Shown: positions 16,836 through 25,286 of the stretch, piece by piece
Layout: each line of letters opens with the position of its first letter
How positions within the stretch are numbered: position 1 is the first letter of the stretch
Made by a program: the position numbers and the translations under genes
Assembly: GCA_041277045.1 (NCBI GenBank)
Contig: JBGFSY010000002.1
Coordinates: forward strand, 744,001-808,000
Source: Reddybacter sp041277045
GTDB lineage: Bacteria > Pseudomonadota > Gammaproteobacteria > Pseudomonadales > Porticoccaceae
Direction: 5' to 3'
Length of the DNA: 64,000 bases
The notes under the pieces: generated by a model
Databases searched by the model: none
What the model saw: the letters and a program-made list of their open reading frames with translations, nothing else
Told to the model about the DNA's origin: nothing

Positions 16836-17336
16836 ATGACCGATAAAGCATTAATGGAGCGCATCGTTCACTTTCGCTCCAAACCCGAAAACCAATCACC
16901 CTTCGCCCTCTATCTAGGCTTGGAAATTGTCGATATCGACAAGGGCGAGGCCACTGTGTCTGTGCCCTATGCCAAGCATCTTGCCGGAAATTCTCTGACT
17001 GGGGTTCTTCACGGCGGTATTATCACCACCACTCTCGATGCAGTCTGTGGCCTTTCAGTTATTGCCGCCCTGGGTGAACCCACCACCATTGCCACCCTCG
17101 ATTTACGCATTGATTATTTAAAACCGGCAAGCCCAGATGCGGCGGTATTTGCCTACGGTCATTGCTACAAGGTGACAAAAAATGTCTGCTTTGTCAGGGG
17201 CCTCGCTTACCAAAATGACAAGAACAAGCCCATCGCCAACGCCACGGCGACTTTTATGATCACCGCCAAAGGTACGGGCCGAAAGGCGCAAAAAAATGCC
17301 CAACCTGTACTGGAAAAAGAGAAGCCAACAACATGA
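16836..17336 (+). CDS. PaaI-like hotdog-fold thioesterase
   Basis: A 166-residue hotdog thioesterase hydrolysing acyl-CoA or aryl-CoA esters. The core GNSLTGVLHGGIITTTLDA contains the typical HGG turn and the acidic residue that activates water in PaaI-type enzymes. Start at the ATG with AGGA 6 bases upstream; an open extension to 16674 overlaps the msrA promoter side and lacks similarity. The stop overlaps the next thioesterase start by 4 bases, so the two are translationally coupled and may form a hetero-oligomer. Confidence 0.88.
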   Translation: MTDKALMERIVHFRSKPENQSPFALYLGLEIVDIDKGEATVSVPYAKHLAGNSLTGVLHGGIITTTLDAVCGLSVIAALGEPTTIATLDLRIDYLKPASPDAAVFAYGHCYKVTKNVCFVRGLAYQNDKNKPIANATATFMITAKGTGRKAQKNAQPVLEKEKPTT

Positions 17337-17764
17337 GTTTTATGGAATTAATCAAACGGGCAAAAGAAAACGAAGATTTTTCTATTCTTTCCGAGAATAT
17401 TCCCTATATGAAATCCCTGGGCATTAGCGTGCACCAATACGGCGGCTTGCTAATCACCACTCTTAAGGCCAACCCTCAATTAGCGGGCAACCCCTGGATT
17501 CCAGCCCTGCACGGCGGCAACATCGGTGGCCTGCTAGAAATGGCCGCCATTGTGCAGCTGGCCCACGATCAGGAAAGTGATGACCTGCCGCGAACCATCA
17601 ATATTACCGTCGAATACCTACGCACGGGCTTTATTAAAGACCTGCATGCCAAAGCCCTGGTCACCAAACGGGGGCGCCGCGTCGCCAATGTACAAGTCCA
17701 GTGCTGGCAGGACGACCCCGACAAGCCGGTAGCCTCGATGCACGGTCATTTTTTAATGAGTTAG
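17333..17764 (+). CDS. Second PaaI-like hotdog-fold thioesterase
   Basis: A 143-residue hotdog protein. The equivalent of the HGG core is ALHGGNIGGLLEMAA, and the INITVEYLRTGF strand matches the family. The acidic catalytic residue is shifted (GGLLE instead of TTLD), so its activity may differ from its partner. It overlaps the upstream thioesterase by 4 bases and is followed after 89 bases by the first of three hydrolases; a common catabolic role for this group is inferred. Confidence 0.85.
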   Translation: MSFMELIKRAKENEDFSILSENIPYMKSLGISVHQYGGLLITTLKANPQLAGNPWIPALHGGNIGGLLEMAAIVQLAHDQESDDLPRTINITVEYLRTGFIKDLHAKALVTKRGRRVANVQVQCWQDDPDKPVASMHGHFLMS

Positions 17765-17853
17765 CCCAGCTCTCGACAAAGACCTAATACCCAAGCGTAA
17801 AACAGATTCAATTACTGAAATCAAACGTATAGCAATAACAATAGGAGTATTCC

Positions 17854-18804
17854 ATGACATTAAATATTCAGGCCGCAGAACTACTCAAACGCGCTGCAGC
17901 GAGTGGCACACCCGGCCTCGGTGAAGGCACGCCCGAAGAGGGCCGCGCGATTTTTGCCGCCACCACGCAACTACTTGGCCTACCCGCTCCCCAGGTAAAA
18001 GAAACCAAAGAGGTGCAGATCAGTGGCCCGAATGGCGATATTCGCACGCTGATTATTACTCCCGAAGGCATCGAAACGAAAAACCTGCCCATCTTTATTT
18101 ACTACCACGGTGGCGGCTGGGTGATTGGTAGCCCCGAGACCCACTACGAAGAATGCTGCCACTATGCCAACGAAGCCCAGTGCATTGTTGTGCTGCCCGA
18201 CTATCGCCTCGCGCCTGAACACGCCTTCCCCGCCGCACCCGAAGATTGTTATGCCGTACTGCAATGGGCTGCGGATAATGCCGAGAACCTCGGTGCCGAC
18301 AAAACTCGTATTGCCATTGGTGGTGACAGCGCTGGCGGTAATCTCTCTGCTGTCGTTGCACAAATGACCAAACAGCGCAGCGGCCCTGAACTCGCCCTGC
18401 AATTACTCATTTACCCGGCCACACGTATGGGCACGGAAACTCAGTCGTACAGAGATTTTGATGATGGCTACTTTCTCACTGCTAAAGCCATGAACTGGTT
18501 TTTCGACCACTACTTAAAGAAAGCGGAAGACTGGGACAATCTACTGGCCTCTCCCCTGCTCAATGATGAACTGGCAGGTCTGGCACCCGCTTATGTGATG
18601 ACGGCAGGCTTCGACCCCCTACGTGATGAGGGCCGTGCCTATGCCGATAAACTCAAAGCCGCTGGCGTGCCGGTTGAATACATCTGTTACGAAGGGCAAA
18701 TCCACGGTTTTGCCTCGATGGCCGGCGTACTGGATGAGGCGCGCAGTTTCCTCGATGAAGCGGTGCAGGTGTTGCGTAAGGCCTTTAATAAGCAACCTGA
18801 ATAA
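17854..18804 (+). CDS. Alpha/beta hydrolase, HSL/GDXG esterase family (copy 1)
   Basis: A 316-residue cytoplasmic carboxylesterase of the hormone-sensitive-lipase type. The oxyanion motif HGGG is at 85-88, nucleophile S159 in GDSAGG, acid D254 or D258 in GFDPLRDEG, and H284 in GQIHGF. A cap-like N-terminus precedes the core. A TAGGAG ribosome site precedes the ATG. It is the most divergent of three hydrolases in a row and the first in the series. Substrates of the family are short- to medium-chain esters and lactones. Confidence 0.92.
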   Translation: MTLNIQAAELLKRAAASGTPGLGEGTPEEGRAIFAATTQLLGLPAPQVKETKEVQISGPNGDIRTLIITPEGIETKNLPIFIYYHGGGWVIGSPETHYEECCHYANEAQCIVVLPDYRLAPEHAFPAAPEDCYAVLQWAADNAENLGADKTRIAIGGDSAGGNLSAVVAQMTKQRSGPELALQLLIYPATRMGTETQSYRDFDDGYFLTAKAMNWFFDHYLKKAEDWDNLLASPLLNDELAGLAPAYVMTAGFDPLRDEGRAYADKLKAAGVPVEYICYEGQIHGFASMAGVLDEARSFLDEAVQVLRKAFNKQPE

Positions 18805-18878
18805 AGCTAATCTAATTTATTGAAATAATGACTAAGCTATTAAATTTAAAGACTAATAACTATTAGAGCGAGTAATAC

Positions 18879-19769
18879 ATGTCACAAGCACAACTCGACA
18901 AGCTACTGAGCATTTTTGAAAAAATGCCGACCCTTGGCTCCCTGCCTCTCGAGCAGGAGAGAAGTAACCTTGATGAAGGCGGCGCACGTTTCCTGGTGCC
19001 GGATGATGTCAGCCAGGAAGTGGTCGATGCCGATGGTGTCCCCGCTGAGTTTCTGGTTGCCCCCGGTGCTGGCGATGACCGCGTTGTACTCTACCTCCAC
19101 GGTGGCGGCTATGTGATTGGCTCCATTAAAAGCCATCGCTATTTGATGCAGAACGTATCGCGCTGCTCCGGTGCTAAAACCCTCGGCCTCGACTATCGTT
19201 TAGCCCCCGAAAACCCCTTTCCCGCCGCTGTCGAAGATGCCACCAAGGCTTATTGCTGGTTGCTGGCCCAGGGTTATAAAGCTAAAAACATCGCCATCGC
19301 CGGTGACTCTGCCGGAGGTGGCCTGACGTTAGCGACCTTGGTTAACCTGCGCGAGAAAGGTATAGAGCTTCCCGCTGCCGGTGTATTGATTTCCCCCTGG
19401 ACGGATCTTACTGGCGAAGCTGAATCGGTCAAAGCCCGTGCCGACATCGACCCCATGGTCAAGCCCGAAGGCCTGTATTCACTGGGCGACCAATACCTCG
19501 ACGGTACCGATGCGAAAATCCCACTGGCATCGCCCGTATTTGCCGATATGGCCGGTTTACCGCCGCTGTGTATTCATGTTGGTGGTAAGGAAATCCTCTA
19601 TGACGACGCCATTACCGTTGCCGACAAGGCTCGCGCTGCCGGTGTTGAAGTCGAGCTGCTAGATGAACCCGAGCTTTTTCACGTTTGGCACGCCTTTGCA
19701 CCGATGTTAGAAGAGGGCCAAGCAGCCGTTGAAAAAATTGGCACCTTTTTGCAGAAGCAATTTAACTAA
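18879..19769 (+). CDS. Alpha/beta hydrolase, HSL/GDXG esterase family (copy 2)
   Basis: A 296-residue esterase with HGGG at 74-77, S144 in GDSAGG, an acidic D/E around 238-243 (GGKEILYDD) and H268 in LFHVWHAF. It shares HGGGYVIGSI, LDYRLAPE and ISPWTDL with the next gene, so copies 2 and 3 look like a recent tandem duplication, while copy 1 is more distant. Same strand and short spacing (74 bases, then 24) suggest one transcript running to the terminator at 20734. Confidence 0.92.
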   Translation: MSQAQLDKLLSIFEKMPTLGSLPLEQERSNLDEGGARFLVPDDVSQEVVDADGVPAEFLVAPGAGDDRVVLYLHGGGYVIGSIKSHRYLMQNVSRCSGAKTLGLDYRLAPENPFPAAVEDATKAYCWLLAQGYKAKNIAIAGDSAGGGLTLATLVNLREKGIELPAAGVLISPWTDLTGEAESVKARADIDPMVKPEGLYSLGDQYLDGTDAKIPLASPVFADMAGLPPLCIHVGGKEILYDDAITVADKARAAGVEVELLDEPELFHVWHAFAPMLEEGQAAVEKIGTFLQKQFN

Positions 19770-19793
19770 AAAAAATAATAAGGAGGACACTTA

Positions 19794-20705
19794 ATGGCTA
19801 GTCCAGAGAGTAAAAAACTACTTGAGTTGCTGTGGAAAAATTACCCCGGCCCCTCGAATTACGACATGATGAAAGACAAAGTTGACAAAATGCGCGCCAA
19901 CTTTGTTAAAGCCACGGCGAGTTTTGCCACACCACCGGAAGACGTCACTGTAACAGCGGTTGATGTTGACGGTACTCCGGGCGAATGGCTCGATGCCCCC
20001 GGCGTTGATACCGACCGTGTACTGTTATACCTCCACGGTGGTGGTTATGTGATTGGCTCCATCGCCACCCATCGCGGCTTAACCGCCTCGTTGTCGAAAG
20101 CCGCCAACTGTCGCGTGTTGTCCCTCGACTATCGCCTGGCGCCCGAGCATATTTACCCCGCTGCCGTGGATGACGCCACTAAAGCCTATCGCTGGCTGCT
20201 CAGCCAGGGCATTGATGCGGGCAAAATTACTCTTGCAGGTGACTCTGCCGGTGGCGGTTTAACACTAGCCACTTTGGTCGCCCTGCGCGATGCAGGTGAC
20301 TCTCTGCCTGCCGGAGCTATCCCGATTTCGCCCTGGACCGATATGGAAGGTACGGGTGAGTCGATGAAGACCAAGGTTGACCTCGACCCCATGGTTGAAC
20401 CCGGTGGCTTGATGGGCATGGGACAAATCTACATGGGCGGCGGTGATCCAAAGCAGCCAACGGCCTCCCCGCTGTATGCGGATTACGCGGGCCTGCCACC
20501 TCTGCTGATACAGGTTGGCGATCTCGAAACCCTGCTCGATGATGCCACCCGTGTTGCTGCCAGTGCTGAAGCTGCCGGCGTCGATACTACCCTGGAAGTT
20601 TGGCCAGAGATGGTTCACGTCTGGCATTTATTCGCGCCCATGGTTCCAGAGGGTCGCGAAGCCATTGAGCGCATTGGTCAGTTTATTCAGCAGAAAACGG
20701 CTTAG
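19794..20705 (+). CDS. Alpha/beta hydrolase, HSL/GDXG esterase family (copy 3)
   Basis: A 303-residue esterase with HGGG at 81-84, S151 in GDSAGG, an acid in GDLETLLDD and the histidine in MVHVWHLF. The N-terminal 60 residues differ most from copy 2, which may change substrate choice because this region forms the cap over the active site. An AAGGAGG ribosome site is present 7 bases before the ATG, the strongest of the three. Last gene before a terminator. Confidence 0.92.
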   Translation: MASPESKKLLELLWKNYPGPSNYDMMKDKVDKMRANFVKATASFATPPEDVTVTAVDVDGTPGEWLDAPGVDTDRVLLYLHGGGYVIGSIATHRGLTASLSKAANCRVLSLDYRLAPEHIYPAAVDDATKAYRWLLSQGIDAGKITLAGDSAGGGLTLATLVALRDAGDSLPAGAIPISPWTDMEGTGESMKTKVDLDPMVEPGGLMGMGQIYMGGGDPKQPTASPLYADYAGLPPLLIQVGDLETLLDDATRVAASAEAAGVDTTLEVWPEMVHVWHLFAPMVPEGREAIERIGQFIQQKTA

Positions 20706-20733
20706 TACTGAGCCTCAAGGTTTTTTCGTACAC

Positions 20734-20771
20734 AAACCCCGCCGCTAGTAATAATAGCCGCGGGGTTTTTT
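20734..20771 (+). terminator. Rho-independent terminator after the hydrolase series
   Basis: AAACCCCGC (20734-20742) pairs with GCGGGGTTT (20760-20768), with an inner GGCTA-like arm, followed by T to 20771. Confidence 0.88.
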
Positions 20772-20910
20772 AATGAAATGCCAAACCCGTCTAAACAATA
20801 CGCAGAAGACGCCATCCTAATTTACTTGCAATTTTAGTCACTATCATTTCAACTGATAACTATAGAAAAATATAAACAATAATTCATTCTATAACTTGAG
20901 GTTGCCCCAG

Positions 20911-22050
20911 ATGAAAGCTCCCGTCGTTTCCGCAGATTCACATATTGTCGAACCCCCCGAGGCCTACTCCGAGCACATCGACCCCAAATACCGCGATCGT
21001 GTGCCGCGCATTGTCGATGACGGCAAGGGTGGCGATGGCTATTTATGGGAAGGGATTAAACGCCCGCTAGATTTAGGCTTGATGTCCGCTGCCGGCATAC
21101 CCGCTGAGATCATGCCTAAGGAAGGACCCAACCGGCGCTTTCATGACATGCACAAAAGTGGCTGGGACCCGAAGTACCGTGTCGCCGATCAAATACAAGA
21201 TGGTGTCGACGCCGAAATCATCTACGCCTCCGTGGGCATGGTGCTGTGTAACGCCAAAGACCCACTCTACAAAGACGCTCTCTTTCGCTCCTACAACCGC
21301 TGGCTAGAAGCTTACGTTGGTGAAGTGCCCGACCGCTTATTTGGCCTCGGTCAAACCGCGATTCTCAGTGTTGACTCCGCAATTGAGGATTTTCGCCGCA
21401 TTAAAGCCGCCGGTTTTGTCGGCGTTATGATGCCCGGCACGCCGATTGAAGAAGACTACGACCACCCCATGTACGACGCTCTCTGGGAATGTGCCGTCGA
21501 CCTGGAGTTGCCCATTTGTTTCCACATTCTCACCTCGAAAGAAAGTGCCGCCAGCATCAGTCAATTTCGCGGCCACAAGCTCAACGGCTTTATGAAGCTG
21601 ATCCGCGCTATTCAAGATCTCATCGGCCTGTTCACTCTGGGTGGTGTGTTTGCACGACACCCCAAATTGCGCTTTGTCGGCGCCGAGGGTGATGCCGGCT
21701 GGCTGCCCCACTACATGGCTCGCATGGACCACGCTATGACTCGCCACGGCTATGGTAAAAACGGCCCCTTGCTGCCGCGCCTGCCCAGCGAATATATTCG
21801 TGAGAATGTTTGGCTAACCTTCCAAGATGACTGGGAAGCCTTCGGCTGCTCCCACCGTATGAACTCAGAACGTCTGCTCTGGGCCAATGACTTCCCCCAC
21901 AGTGACTCCACCTGGCCCGACTCCATGGCCCTGCTCGACAAGCATGCAGAAACAGTGAGCCCTGAGGTAAAAGATCAAATTCTCGGCCTTAACTGCGTTA
22001 ATTTGTTTAATTTACCTCTCGGCGCGAATGCCACCGCTAAATCTGCCTAA
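20911..22050 (+). CDS. Amidohydrolase-2 family metal-dependent hydrolase/decarboxylase
   Basis: A 379-residue TIM-barrel enzyme of the COG2159 type. The N-terminal ADSHIVEPP motif supplies the first metal ligand; FVGAEGDAGWLPHYMARMDH and LLWANDFPHSDSTWPDS carry the conserved His/Asp positions of the barrel. Family members are decarboxylases or hydrolases of aromatic and cyclic acids; the actual reaction is unknown. GAGG at 20898-20901 supports the ATG at 20911 over a TTG 15 bases upstream. It follows the hydrolase series after a terminator, so it has its own promoter in 20772-20895. Confidence 0.88.
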   Translation: MKAPVVSADSHIVEPPEAYSEHIDPKYRDRVPRIVDDGKGGDGYLWEGIKRPLDLGLMSAAGIPAEIMPKEGPNRRFHDMHKSGWDPKYRVADQIQDGVDAEIIYASVGMVLCNAKDPLYKDALFRSYNRWLEAYVGEVPDRLFGLGQTAILSVDSAIEDFRRIKAAGFVGVMMPGTPIEEDYDHPMYDALWECAVDLELPICFHILTSKESAASISQFRGHKLNGFMKLIRAIQDLIGLFTLGGVFARHPKLRFVGAEGDAGWLPHYMARMDHAMTRHGYGKNGPLLPRLPSEYIRENVWLTFQDDWEAFGCSHRMNSERLLWANDFPHSDSTWPDSMALLDKHAETVSPEVKDQILGLNCVNLFNLPLGANATAKSA

Positions 22051-22102
22051 GATAGGAATAGGCCAATAAAATGGAACTTATAATTACAAAGGGAGAAAAG
22101 TA

Positions 22103-22804
22103 ATGGCTTTAACAAAAAAACTGGGTGCAGAATTTATCGGTACATTTTGGTTAGTGCTAGGCGGCTGCGGAAGCGCTGTCCTGGCGGCTACTTTTCCTGA
22201 TGTTGGCATTGGCTTACTCGGTGTTTCCCTGGCTTTCGGCTTAACGGTGGTGACGATGGCATTTGCGATTGGCCATATTTCCGGCTGTCACCTCAACCCC
22301 GCTGTGTCATTTGGGCTTTGGTCAGGCGGGCGGTTTTCCCTCGGCGAGCTGGCCCCTTATATTGGCGCACAAGTCGCGGGCGGCATGGCTGGTGCGGCAA
22401 TTTTATATGTTATTGCCTCAGGGCAAGTCGGCTTTGATGCCGGTGCGGGCTTTGCATCCAATGGCTATGGCGAACACTCACCGGGAGGCTATAGCTTAAC
22501 GGCAGCGCTGGTCACCGAAATTGTGATGACCTTTATGTTTTTAATCATCATATTAGGTGCCACCGACAAGCGCGCACCCCAAGGTTTTGCCCCACTGGCC
22601 ATTGGTTTGGGACTGACGCTAATACACCTCATTAGTATTCCCATTACCAACACATCAGTTAACCCAGCGCGCAGTACCGGCGTCGCAATTTTTCAAGGTG
22701 ACTGGGCCTTATCTCAACTCTGGTTATTTTGGATTGCACCCATTGTTGGCGCAGTATTGGCGGGAATAGTTTATCGCTGGTTTGAAAGTGAAGAGTCAAC
22801 CTAA
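22103..22804 (+). CDS. aqpZ: Aquaporin Z
   Basis: A 233-residue MIP-family water channel with six membrane helices and both pore loops: HLNPAVSFG in the first half and SVNPARSTG in the second. The Thr/Ser-Val/Asn-Pro-Ala-Arg pattern and the lack of glycerol-facilitator insertions support AqpZ over GlpF. GGGAGA precedes the ATG. It starts 52 bases after the amidohydrolase and could be read through from it. Converges with the efflux operon. Confidence 0.95.
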   Translation: MALTKKLGAEFIGTFWLVLGGCGSAVLAATFPDVGIGLLGVSLAFGLTVVTMAFAIGHISGCHLNPAVSFGLWSGGRFSLGELAPYIGAQVAGGMAGAAILYVIASGQVGFDAGAGFASNGYGEHSPGGYSLTAALVTEIVMTFMFLIIILGATDKRAPQGFAPLAIGLGLTLIHLISIPITNTSVNPARSTGVAIFQGDWALSQLWLFWIAPIVGAVLAGIVYRWFESEEST

Positions 22805-22996
22805 AGCCTGATCCCGTACTTAAAGATCCAGGGCAGGGCTTTGTTCTAAAAGCCATCAACTGAGGGAATAACAGCGGTGCACCATTTAACGCCCGCTGCC
22901 CTTGAAGGGATTAATGAACCCTGAGTTCAAGTAATAATTGGAATCAATACCGGCGGCCGTCAATAGCCCCTCCGCATAAATCACAACGGTCGAAAA

Positions 22997-24112
22997 TCAT
23001 TTCCGCTCTGACGAAAGAGCCTCTCTACTATCTTGTTGACTAGCCGCCGGCCAAAATGCCTCAAACACGGCAACTGAAATAGAGCCATAAACGGCAATCA
23101 CTACGAATAGAAACAGACGGGAATAAAATGCAGCGCCCGCCGCTGTGCCACTCTGGCTATCGAGTACAGCAGGGGCCAGTACGACAATCATAGTGAGGTA
23201 GGCATAGGACCACATGGAAAACTTCGGGTGCATGCCCTGCCCCTGAAAAATTCGCGGCCCAAACAATAGGCCCGCAAGGCCAATCAACAAGGTATACATC
23301 AACAGCGATGGCCAAATGCTCAAGACCTGCCAGGCGATAACGGCGCCCAGCCCTCCCCATAACGTTGACTCCAACATGGAGCGGCCCATCTCTCGGCTGT
23401 TGTCGACACTGGCTTGCTGGCCCATGGCTGCGACTTTAATCATCACCGCAATGTAGCTAGCGCTAGCACTGGAAAGCAGGAATAAAAAGGTCAGCGGGAA
23501 GGTCACTAGTAGAGCTCGCAGCGCTTTTCGCAGTGCCTCCTTCGGTTCGGGTTTGGCGGGAGCTGGCGTACTATCTACCGCCCCAGCAGCGGGTGCCTTC
23601 ACCGATAAATCGGGCAATAGTGCGTGGGCAATAGAAACAAATATCAGTCCAAAAATAGCCCCTAGCGCCAAGCCCTGAGCCACAGCAGAGAGCATATCAA
23701 TGCTAAAGCTGCCAATCGTCACCACCAGTGTTAGCCCCATGGTCATAAAGGTGCCCAGCACCGCAGCGCCACCGCGACTGGTGAAATAAAAGCAGTAAAA
23801 CAAGGCCAGCGCGACTAACAAAACACCCACCGAACGCAGGTGCTCGAGGAAAGGCAGTAGTGTCAGCGCGCCGAGAAGCAATGGCAAAAGCAGGCCAAGA
23901 ACAAGTTTTATGCCGCTACTTAGCGTCGGCGCGGGTAAGGGCGTGGCCAGTAAAAATAAGGTAAAGACGGGCGCAAGAAATGACAACTGCCACGCCGCTA
24001 TCTGCGAAAACGCCAACGATAGCGCTGTACCCAAAGCCAGCCGCAAGATACGACGACTGGCGATATCAGTCTGTGGCTGTACAGAAAAAAATGCGGCTGG
24101 CTCAGGTTCCAT
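22997..24112 (-). CDS. FUSC/DUF2955-like inner-membrane efflux protein
   Basis: About 371 residues with roughly ten hydrophobic helices in two halves, separated by a Pro/Ala-rich hydrophilic linker (AVDSTPAPAKPEPKEALRK). This layout resembles FUSC-type aromatic acid exporters and DUF2955 proteins. The start is placed at the ATG 16 bases after the HlyD stop; the frame stays open to 24280 but that part overlaps the HlyD gene. With the HlyD adaptor and outer-membrane factor upstream it makes a three-part export system. Substrate unknown; aromatic acids are plausible for the family. Confidence 0.8.
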   Translation of the reverse strand: MEPEPAAFFSVQPQTDIASRRILRLALGTALSLAFSQIAAWQLSFLAPVFTLFLLATPLPAPTLSSGIKLVLGLLLPLLLGALTLLPFLEHLRSVGVLLVALALFYCFYFTSRGGAAVLGTFMTMGLTLVVTIGSFSIDMLSAVAQGLALGAIFGLIFVSIAHALLPDLSVKAPAAGAVDSTPAPAKPEPKEALRKALRALLVTFPLTFLFLLSSASASYIAVMIKVAAMGQQASVDNSREMGRSMLESTLWGGLGAVIAWQVLSIWPSLLMYTLLIGLAGLLFGPRIFQGQGMHPKFSMWSYAYLTMIVVLAPAVLDSQSGTAAGAAFYSRLFLFVVIAVYGSISVAVFEAFWPAASQQDSREALSSERK

Positions 24113-24128
24113 TGTTTCAGGCACAGCC

Positions 24129-25235
24129 TCAATAGGCGTAGCTAAGAATGGAGGCTGCGTGTATATAAGCCCAGGCAATGGCATTAAACAGCCAGTGCTC
24201 GCCGGTATAAACCACAACGGAGGCCTGGGAGCCGACTTTAAGCCCGGTCTGTTCTTCGCCTTCTGGCAAGTAAAAATCAATCAGTACTGGAAAACGCTGG
24301 GCACTACGCAGCCAGGCACGGTTGTTATCAATCGTCGGCAGACTACCCAGAGCGGCGGAGTCGACAGCGATACCAAAGCCCATATCGCGAATAGTGCCCT
24401 GAAATACGCGGCCCGGAAGCATGTCGAAAACGATAGCAACCTTGTCATTAGGGTCAATATTACCGAGATTATTTTCGGTGAAGTCAGCCTGCAGCCAAAT
24501 ATTATGGGTGGCGATAAAGGTCATTTGCGGTGCCCCTGCCCCGGCAAAATTACCTTTATCCAGGCGTACGCCGGTGACGACGCCGTCATGGGGGGCGCGA
24601 ACCGTTGAGCGTTCGAGATTGAGTTGGGCCTGACCTAAAGCGGCAAGGGCTTGCTGAATACCGGCATTGGCTTCGCCTTCGGCCCCCCTGGTCTGAATAG
24701 CTTGTTCCAGCTTGGCCTCCGCTGCCGCAACGCTGCCGAGTGCTGAGGCCAATGACGCTTCGGCTGACTCCAGTCTGCGTACAGAAATGGCATCAGGGTC
24801 TTCTTTACGAATGGTGCGCATGCGTACCGCATCCTGTTCAGCCCTGAGCAAATTGGCTTTAGCTGAACTGAGTGAGGCCCGCGCCGCTGCCACCGCTGCT
24901 ATTGATGCTCCGAGGCCCTGTTTGGCCGCTTGAAGATTCGCCTCGGCTGTTTGCACTCCGAGCTGGTAGCGATTGACGTCTATCTGGAAGAGTTTTTGCC
25001 CTGCCTTGACCGGCTGATTATTGGCCACCGCAACCTCTGTGACTGTACCTGATACCTCGGAGGCAATAGGCACAACCAGGGCATGAACCCGAGCCTGAGA
25101 GGTATAGGGCGTAACACGGTCTGAGCGCAGATACCAAACAAGTAGTAGCAAACAAAGGCCTAAAATAATGTAGGTCCACTTGCGCACCGGGTTGCTGCTC
25201 GGGGCTGTTTCAGTCGGGTTGGCTGGCTCTGCCAT
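24129..25235 (-). CDS. HlyD/EmrA-like membrane fusion protein
   Basis: A 368-residue periplasmic adaptor with one N-terminal membrane anchor (about 21-37), a first lipoyl half (VPIASEVSGTVTEVAV), a long Ala/Glu/Leu-rich coiled-coil hairpin (about 95-200), a second lipoyl half (VRAPHDGVVTGVRLDKG) and a beta-barrel domain. The start ATG has AAAGGAAG 10 bases upstream; an upstream frame start at 25259 is less likely. It links the inner-membrane FUSC protein downstream to the outer-membrane factor upstream. Confidence 0.92.
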   Translation of the reverse strand: MAEPANPTETAPSSNPVRKWTYIILGLCLLLLVWYLRSDRVTPYTSQARVHALVVPIASEVSGTVTEVAVANNQPVKAGQKLFQIDVNRYQLGVQTAEANLQAAKQGLGASIAAVAAARASLSSAKANLLRAEQDAVRMRTIRKEDPDAISVRRLESAEASLASALGSVAAAEAKLEQAIQTRGAEGEANAGIQQALAALGQAQLNLERSTVRAPHDGVVTGVRLDKGNFAGAGAPQMTFIATHNIWLQADFTENNLGNIDPNDKVAIVFDMLPGRVFQGTIRDMGFGIAVDSAALGSLPTIDNNRAWLRSAQRFPVLIDFYLPEGEEQTGLKVGSQASVVVYTGEHWLFNAIAWAYIHAASILSYAY

Positions 25236-25286
25236 TCGGTGGGTACTTCCTTTGATCAATAGGTTTATCGACGGCCTAACTATTGT

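Noticed and set aside
23910..24608. 232-codon plus-strand frame across the FUSC and HlyD genes
   Set aside because: Spans two intact opposite-strand genes and their junction; composition is that of a shadow.
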